Assembly: GCA_021234155.1 (NCBI GenBank)
Contig: JAJEKV010000002.1
Span: 43,203,203 to 43,267,202 of the forward strand
Reading direction: 5' to 3'
Origin: Isoetes taiwanensis
Lineage: Eukaryota; Streptophyta; Lycopodiopsida; Isoetales; Isoetaceae
Length of the DNA stretch: 64,000 nucleotides
Shown here: positions 57,257-64,000 of the stretch, piece after piece
Position numbering within the stretch: the stretch's first letter is position 1
How the letters are laid out: each line of letters begins with the position of its first letter
Translations under genes and position numbers: made by a program
Notes under the pieces: model-generated
What the model was told of the DNA's origin: nothing
What the model saw: the letters and a program-made list of their open reading frames with translations, nothing else
Database searches by the model: none

Positions 57257-58922
57257 TGTGACGTCCCCTACTCGTATACGGTGCACTCACCGTATACAAA
57301 CAGGAGTTCATCCCCCATACCAGCTCCATGCCGATACAGGGCCCTCCACATAACACTGCAACCGTGACGGGTTCCAGTGGGAAGAGTGAAGGGGTCATTT
57401 TACCCCGTCTCCCTCAGGGTCTACCTAGCTGCGGAAGCGTAAACATACATGTCAGTATATAACATAAGCACATATCCACCTCGAAGGGTGGCCCATCACA
57501 TCTGCATAAACAAGGTGAGCACAATACATATGGGGAGTTCTACCCAAGGCTCGGACTCAAGGGGATGACTGACGGCTTGGGTCTCCAGAGTTCATTGCAG
57601 ACAGAATTCATGGCAATGGATTTGGCTGGCATATGAACATGGCATAGGGTTGTCCACTCCATCCGCCCCTCCTGTGCACACTTTGCAGAGTAGGATGAAA
57701 AGTGTCGGGACCTGACTGTAGCCCGCCGGATGCATAACCAAAAGGGCTATTCCTGGGTTTCATCCTCCCAGTTTCGATGGGGCAGGAGGGGATCACTCCC
57801 TCCAGAGGTCTACATGCCAACTCAAGGTGACTAGAGGGCCACTGCCCGTATTCGACTGAACCCACTGGAAAGTGAACACCACTTCACGGGTGTCGAGTCC
57901 ATGCCTCACCCGCACTCAGTGGTGAGCCATTAGACCTAGTCACAGTGATCCCTGGTAGGCCTTACACACCAGAGGGATCTTTCAGGAGTCGGGACATGAA
58001 CCTCCTTCTCAGCCAGTCTGGCCCCTTCACCCACAACCAGGTGTGGTTCTTGTGCACAGGCCGAATCTATAGTGTGCTAGAGAGGCTAATCTAGGAGCAT
58101 CTATTACCAAGCTTTAGGTCTCTACCCCCCTTCCCAATACAAGAAGTTCATAGAGATACATCATCCATATACATCACAGAAGAACTAAAGAACTATATCT
58201 AATCTATATCATAGAGTTAGGTTCTTTAGTTAGAGGCTGGTATCTAGAGATCTAGAAGGCTGCTATGGGCAATTTAATAGGCTAAACCTATTGATTTTAT
58301 GACTGAAATAGGGTTTAGACTATTAAATTGGCCAAATACCTGATCCTTGAGTGGCTCCTCCTGACCTGAGCTCGACCATCCTGCTGAAACGCTCGAGTCA
58401 AGGGAAACTAATGGTGCAATTCTCTCAGGCAGAGTCTGGGAGGCGGTTTTGGCTGTTGAGGCAGCCAAAACAGAGTTCTAAAACCCTAGAAACGAAAAAT
58501 GGGCAAGTTAGGGTTTCCCCTCCTTAATAGACAAGGGGTTGGCTAGGGTTTCCAATTATCCCCTTTAGGCATGTGGGATAATTGGTAATGGGCCCACTTG
58601 CCTTTAATGGCTAGGTGGCCAAATGTGCCCACATGGAAATGTGTGCCCACATTAATGTGTACATTGGAAAATGTGCACATTAATTGCACACTTGGGTATG
58701 GCCCACTTGGCATCAAGTGTCCACATGGAAATGTGTGCCCATATTAATGTGTGCATTGGAAAATGTGCACATTAATAATTGCACATATTCCTTGCAAGCT
58801 GCCCCTAGGGCTACCCACTGGCTACACGCGGGCGTACCGTCGGTCGGTGCGGGTACGTGCGGCGTGTGGCGATGAGTACAAGATATGTCCCGGGACCGTT
58901 ATCTTCGTCACGGAACGTCACA
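57257..58922 (-). repeat. 3' LTR of the chromovirus (copy B)
   Basis: On the minus strand it starts TGTGACG after a purine tract and ends CGTCACA, a perfect 7-bp inverted pair, about 1.67 kb. It shares blocks with LTR copy A in opposite orientation. The matching 5' LTR would lie beyond the right edge. Confidence 0.75.
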
Positions 58923-58935
58923 TTCTCCCCACCTT
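58923..58935 (-). other. Polypurine tract of the chromovirus
   Basis: AAGGTGGGGAGAA on the minus strand, directly before the LTR start TGTGACG. Confidence 0.75.
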
Positions 58936-59676
58936 GAAATGATCTTTGTCCGCGACATCGTGGGTCTCCCCACCTTGGGATCATCCTAACGCAATCAACC
59001 ACGATACATACGATAAACTACTATAATACTTACACATTTATTAAGATTACCTTAAGGTAATATTTTTAGACATTATTACCGTTATATTATGGAATAACTT
59101 ATCGGTTCACAACATCATTAAAAGCAGACTCAATAATTCACTTATCATGACAATTAAGTTTATCAAAATTAAAATTAACGTCAGAGGTACTCTTCATTCC
59201 TTGCAACACATTCCAACAAAATTTGTGTTGCAAGTCTTCAACTCTTCGACCTCTTTGCCCTCCTCGAGCTCTATTGGCTGCAGGGTCAACACTACGTTAG
59301 TACCATTTAATTATTAGTAAAATTTTGGTTATATGGTGACCACCCACCTATCTACATGGATGCATGGCTAATCTCCGGCGTAGGAAGAGGGTGAATCTTC
59401 CATTATGGCCGAGGAGGCAGCGCCTATATGCCTATATGCCGCTCATGCCTACACCCTAGTTGCCTGGTGGAGGATAGGTCCTTCAGGTATATGGGGCGTG
59501 AAGGCCCTGATTCCTCCTATCAAAGCATATATGGGGCTAGAGGTGCTTTTCCTATTAGTGCATTCCTTAATGACCTCCTTTTCTCGAGAGGTCGTCTACT
59601 CCGGGGGGGCCAGTAGACTTTCTAATCTAGCTTCCACTCGCCATAAGCGGAAGCGGCGGTCATGCCTACCTTGACA

Positions 59677-60110
59677 TTACACCCGCCCTAGAGATCCGCG
59701 TAGTGGTCTCATCATCGGTCTAGCGCTGCGACCCATACCTAGCATAGGTTGCATCGTGAGATTAATCTTAACTATACATAGAATTAATCTACACAAATCG
59801 ACATGCTGGCCGATTTCTTGGGAGATGACCTTGCGATCCCCATTGCTCCATAAAGCTGCGGGTCTTTGCTTTACTAGATCTTTCTTAAGTACCCGCGTCG
59901 CGTCTTCCAGCGGTAGGTATTTCCACTTGACCAAGTATTGGAGGAACTCCGACCTCCTTGTTTTCTTGAAAGCTTTATCAAGAATCAGTTGGAATTATTT
60001 CATTTGCTCCTCCGATCATTTCAACAGCGTTGGAGTGTCCAAGACTTCGTGCGGATTTGGAGTGTGCTTCTTCAACAAACTCACGTGGAAGACCTTATGA
60101 ATCTTTAGGT
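59677..60110 (-). pseudogene. Chromovirus integrase C-terminus and chromodomain
   Basis: Minus strand reads KVFHVSLLKKHTPNPHEV (near 60090), then after a stop LQYLVKWKYLPLEDATRVL (about 59890-59940), the chromodomain core with aromatic and acidic residues as in gypsy chromodomains. Confidence 0.85.
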
Positions 60111-60319
60111 GTCTTTGGCAAGTCTAGCTTGTAGGATTGATTACCTACTCTCTTGACTATTACGAAGGTCCAGCCCACCTTGGAGCAAGCTTCTTGCAAT
60201 TCCGATCCCGAGCTTTGCTTTGCTTCACCTTGATCTTGAGCCAAACATCATCTCAACTTTGAACTCTCTTCTTGTTCGATGCTTGTCGGTGATGCTCTTA
60301 AATGTCGACTTCTTTGCTG

Positions 60320-61105
60320 CTAGCAAATACCCTCGAACTTCTTCCACGAGCTCTTTGCATATCGGTAACATCTGGCTGCGAAACCTCTACTTTTGATACT
60401 GGGATTGTGCCAAGTATGCGGAGTTAGGCAGCGATAGCCGTAATTAATCATAAGCGGCGACATTTGGGATGATTCCTGCTTGGTGCTATTGTAGGCAAAC
60501 TCCACCAAGTGAATAAATTCTTCCCACATACCTTGCTTATTCGGACATAGTTAGTAGCATGTCCTCCAAAATCCTGTTGGTCCGCTCCGTTTGGCCATCC
60601 GTCGAGGATGATATGCCGTGCTCATGGATAGCCGTGCGAATGGTTGCAAAGAGGTCTTGCGGAAGGCACTCATGAACCGGATCACAATGGGAGATAATCT
60701 CCCTTGGCATGCCATGAAGCACGAAGATCTCTTTGGTGAAGAGCTTTCTGCCGTATCCATATTTTGTATCTGTGGTCACGCAAGGCACAAAATGTGCCAT
60801 CTTTGACAACTTGTGGAGACCACTACCATCGGGGCATCCTTTCCTCTTCTTGTTCTTGGAAGCCCTATGATGAAATCCATCTTTGATCACCTCCCACTTA
60901 GCGTTTGGCACCGCTAATAGCTCTAACGCTCTGGAATTCGGCTGCTGCTCCTTGCCGTCTGGCGACATAGCCGACATTCTCGATGTAGCGAGCTACTTGC
61001 TTCTTCATTCACGGCCAATAATAGCTGCTGCGCACTTTGAAATATGTTTTCATGAATCCGCGCATGGCCAGCTATTGGGCTGTTGTGCGTGTCATGGAGG
61101 ACCAA
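60320..61105 (-). pseudogene. Chromovirus integrase (HHCC and core), broken
   Basis: HHCC-type finger HDTHNSPIAGHARIH...CRLCRQ (60923-61105); core with LSKMAHFVPC, LFTKEIFVLHGMPREIISHC (first part) and STDGQTERTNRILEDML (60537-60800), then EFIHLVEFAYNST (60529-60320). The aspartate and spacing motifs are split by frame breaks. Confidence 0.88.
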
Positions 61106-61399
61106 TTTCCTTACACGATGATTGCACGCACAACTTGTTCTTATGGTATAACGGGTTGCCTTCCTTCTTATAATGTTTAAAGGCTTCCCGCTCCTTATCT
61201 GTTTCTAGCCTCCCTAGAGAGGCTTGCCCATACTTCCTTGAAGTCTACATCCATTGGCAAGGATTCTTCAATCTTCTTACCAAAGTCATTTGGAGGCGTC
61301 GAAATTGCATTGCAATGCACTCTAGTTGTCGGGGATGCCTTGAAAGCGCATCCGCTACCACATTGAGCTTCCACGGCTTGTAGACTATATCAAAGTCAT

Positions 61400-62560
61400 A
61401 CTCTTCAAGGAACTCCATCCACCTTCTCGCCTCGAGGTTGAGGTGTGGTTGCGTGAATACATCTTGGAGGCTCGATGGTGCGTATCCAAGCTGGAACTTC
61501 CTTCCAAAAGATAGTGCCTCAAATTCTTAATGCCACGACAACCGCAAGCAATTCACGATCGTGGGTGGGGTAAGCGTTTCGGCGTCGTTCATCTTCACGG
61601 AATCATACGCTACCACACGCGGCTCTTCTTGCATAAGCCTTTGCACTGTAGCTATCTTACTCGCGTCTGTCGCTACAAGCTTGTCTTTTCTCGGGTCGGC
61701 GGGGTTAAGGCGGGGCGGTTGTTAAAGCTTCCTTCAATAATTCAAACCACAGCGGGCTTTCTTGTGCCAATGCTCTGCCCAATCTTTCACTTTCTCCGTC
61801 CTCGTCAAATTACATTAATGGGGGCGCTATCTTAGCAAAGTTCTTCCACGAACTTCTGTAGTACCACAACTAGGGCGAGAAAACCCGACTTCATGCACAT
61901 TCTTCGGGTAGCCGACCGAATTGAATGGCGGCTTCAATCTTGGCGGGGATCCGTCGAGATTCCTTCTGGCTGAGATCACATGACCCGGGTATTCTACCTT
62001 CATTTGCGAAGTGACGCCCGACAACTTGGCGTACAAGCGGTGCCTCTTCAACTTCTCTAGCACTCTCCTTAAGTGTTATGCGTGCTCTTCAAAGGGATCG
62101 CTATACACCAATATGTCATCAAAGAATACAATCACAAAGGTGTCTAAAAACTCCACGAAGATGTGCGTTCATGAGCCTCATGAGCGTCGGCGGGGGCATT
62201 CGATAAGCCGAAAGGCATTACCGTGAACTCATAATGCCCATACCGCGTTCTGAAGGCGGTCTTATGGATATCTTCTTCCTTTATCCTGATCTGATGATAG
62301 CCTGACCTTAAGTCGATTTTGGAGAAGACTTTTGCACCTTGGAGTTGATCCATCAAGTCATCGATGCGGGGGCGCTTTACTTGTTCTTAATGGTGTGCTT
62401 GTTCAGCTGCCTATAGTCTATGCACATCCTTAAAGCGCCATCCTTCTTCTTTACAAAGAGAATGGGCGCTCCAAATGGCGAGACACTAGGTCTAATGAAG
62501 CCTAGGTCGAGCAACTCCTGCAATTGCTTCTTCAGCTCTGTCAACTCCTGCGTCGTCATT
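61400..62560 (-). pseudogene. Chromovirus reverse transcriptase and RNase H, broken
   Basis: [20 protein letters not shown] and [12 protein letters not shown] (62559-62377), [20 protein letters not shown] and [12 protein letters not shown] (62356-62150), then degraded palm, connection and RNase H sequence down to about 61400. At least three frame changes. Confidence 0.9.
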
Positions 62561-62603
62561 CTGTATGGAGCCTTGCTTGTCGGCTTTGCTCCCGGTTCGA
62601 GTG

Positions 62604-63343
62604 CTATCTCACACTCGACTCCCCTATAAGGAGGAAGCTGCTTGATCTCATCTGGAAAGAGATCATTGAACTCCGTGATCGGTGAGCTATTTGCCCGGCA
62701 ACTTCTTTGAGCACCCTGTCTTCTTTGCTTTCCCCTGATTCTGGTTCATCAATCTCAAGCTTGAAGATGTATGCCACCTGCTCGCTCTTGATGCACTTGA
62801 ACAGCCGCTTAGAAGACATGCACTGCATGATGGGAACAACTTCTTTACCTGTGATCTCAATGATCTTGCCGTCGGGTGTTGGGAAGGTCACCTTCCGCTT
62901 TCCACAATCGATAATAGCCCCTGCTGGTCCAAGGTACTCCATTCCTATGATCAAGTCATACTTGCCAATGCCCATACTTCTGCCCCCATCTGGATATTAA
63001 TCCCTGGCAAGTCGATATCGAAGTTAATTCTCTTGCCTGCCGTCTGCCTTACTGCACCACTTGCTAAGACAACGGGCCTTGGCTTTGACTTTAGTGGTTT
63101 CAACTTCAACATTTGAACCATTCTGGGGGATGCAAAGTTATGGCTACTTCCTGAGTCTATCAAGACTATGAAGGACTTGGCCTTGGCCTTCCCTACTGTG
63201 GAAATTACTTTATATTGGCTCTCTGCTTGCTCTGTATCTATTGTGGCAAAGATATGACACTCACCCTGAATATAGTCGCGGGCTTCCTCGCCGTCGTCGT
63301 CAGACAGAGTGTCCCAATCTCCCAACTCTGCTAGTATTTGCAC
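62604..63343 (-). pseudogene. Chromovirus aspartic protease region
   Basis: VLIDSGSSHNFASPRMVQ (about 63165-63110) is the retropepsin active-site loop; IGKYDLIIGMEYLGPAGAII (62975-62910) is the second protease signature, in a shifted frame. Confidence 0.88.
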
Positions 63344-64000
63344 TCATGGCGTAGGGGCAGTTCGTTTTGTCCTATGCTTTGTTTTGGAAGCTTTTTGAAA
63401 CAAAAGCTGCTTTTCTATGCACTCCTGTCTCTTTTCCTTGGGCATCGCCTGCAAAAAGGATCGCACTGCTTTGGAGTAGTTTGACCCCTCCTGCTTGTCC
63501 TTGAAGGACACCTGCTTCTTCTCTTCTTTGTTTCCCACAGTTTGCCACCATATGGGGCTCTATTTGGACTGGAATTTGGCTGCCCTAGGACTATAGCTTT
63601 GGCCGCCTTGCCTTTATCACGGAAATCGCTGCCTCTCCCCGCTATTACGAGGTCCTCCCTTTCCTTGCAAGCTTATTGCCTTGGACCTACCCGAGCATCA
63701 TCTTAGGATTTATTGCCCTTACAAGCTTCGCGGATCTCCTCATTCAGGCCCTCAATGTAGCTTTTCCTTGCATGCTTCTCACCCAACTTTGCACATGACC
63801 TCAGCCTCATGAATTCCCTCGTATATACGGACAGATTTGTTGCCTTGCTGCAACTTTGTAGAACTGCTTTGCATCATCTTTTGGACTTATGTTCCCTTTG
63901 GGGCGTAATGGGCTTGAAGGCTTTAGCAAACTTTCGAACTTACAAGCATCCCTCGCTTAAGCCATGTGCCTTTGCATAACCCTTCCACCAAATCCGTGCG
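63344..64000 (-). pseudogene. Chromovirus gag C-terminal part, partial
   Basis: QQGNKSVRIYEG and ARKSYIEGLNEEIREACKGN-like sequence with frame breaks (about 63900-63690), then a 64-codon Lys-rich linker (63538-63344). The rest lies outside the window. Confidence 0.65.

Larger units (their letters stand above)
58923..64000 (-). mobile_element. Decayed Ty3/gypsy chromovirus interior, cut by the right edge
   Basis: Minus-strand order from the right edge: gag, protease, RT, RNase H, HHCC finger, integrase, chromodomain, 3' UTR, PPT, LTR. RT before integrase defines Ty3/gypsy, and the C-terminal chromodomain defines chromoviruses. Frameshifts occur in every domain. Confidence 0.92.

Noticed and set aside
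1..64000. CRISPR arrays, bacterial operons, riboswitches
   Set aside because: The window is plant nuclear DNA; tandem repeats here lack the regular repeat-spacer pattern.

Overview
The window is nuclear DNA from a plant, probably a seed-free vascular plant such as a fern or lycophyte, or possibly a cycad- or Ginkgo-like gymnosperm. The evidence is two spliced host genes with short GT-AG introns, many plant-type Copia and chromovirus retrotransposons, and a gene for the centriole protein SAS-4/CPAP. Known distribution restricts that protein to lineages that build centrioles, which among land plants means those with swimming sperm. The lineage call is inference.

Layout. Positions 58-15674, minus strand: a nine-exon gene for an archaeal-type 3-dehydroquinate synthase homologue (DHQS-II family, 390 codons by my splicing). 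Intron 3 is about 11.2 kb, appears to use a GC donor, and holds two Copia elements: one complete 5-kb element with a target duplication (5641-10637, plus) and one 5'-truncated element with an open reverse transcriptase (about 11161-13124, minus). Positions 15.7-25 kb are a graveyard of retroelement pieces (tRNA-type SINE, Ty3 pol relic, Copia relic, LINE-type tail), with a striking cluster of heat-shock elements next to a TATA box at 18.48-18.61 kb and a strong GC-rich hairpin at 23.6 kb.

Positions 25049-30588, minus: an eleven-exon SAS-4/CPAP (CENPJ) gene of 809 codons. Every junction keeps the frame and the C-terminal TCP/G-box is clear. Positions 32260-36938: a young non-coding LTR element with equal 754-bp LTRs and a GATTT target duplication. 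Nested inside it, with its own 12-bp target duplication and A-tail, is a 1.73-kb polyadenylated sequence of unknown origin.

Positions 37-53 kb are gene-poor, with a small candidate Helitron (45.3-45.66 kb), a short A-tailed retroposon (46.0-46.18 kb), a possible LTR (47.4-47.7 kb), a long LTR with primer-binding site (49.25-50.85 kb), a long hairpin and several tandem repeats. Positions 54-57 kb hold decayed copies of an ADP/ATP carrier and of a histone H3 that resembles CENH3 in its second helix. From 57257 to the right edge lies a decayed chromovirus on the minus strand (LTR, chromodomain, integrase, RT, protease, gag), cut by the window end.

Only the two spliced genes look functional. All exon calls are from reading the sequence; no alignment or transcript data were available.
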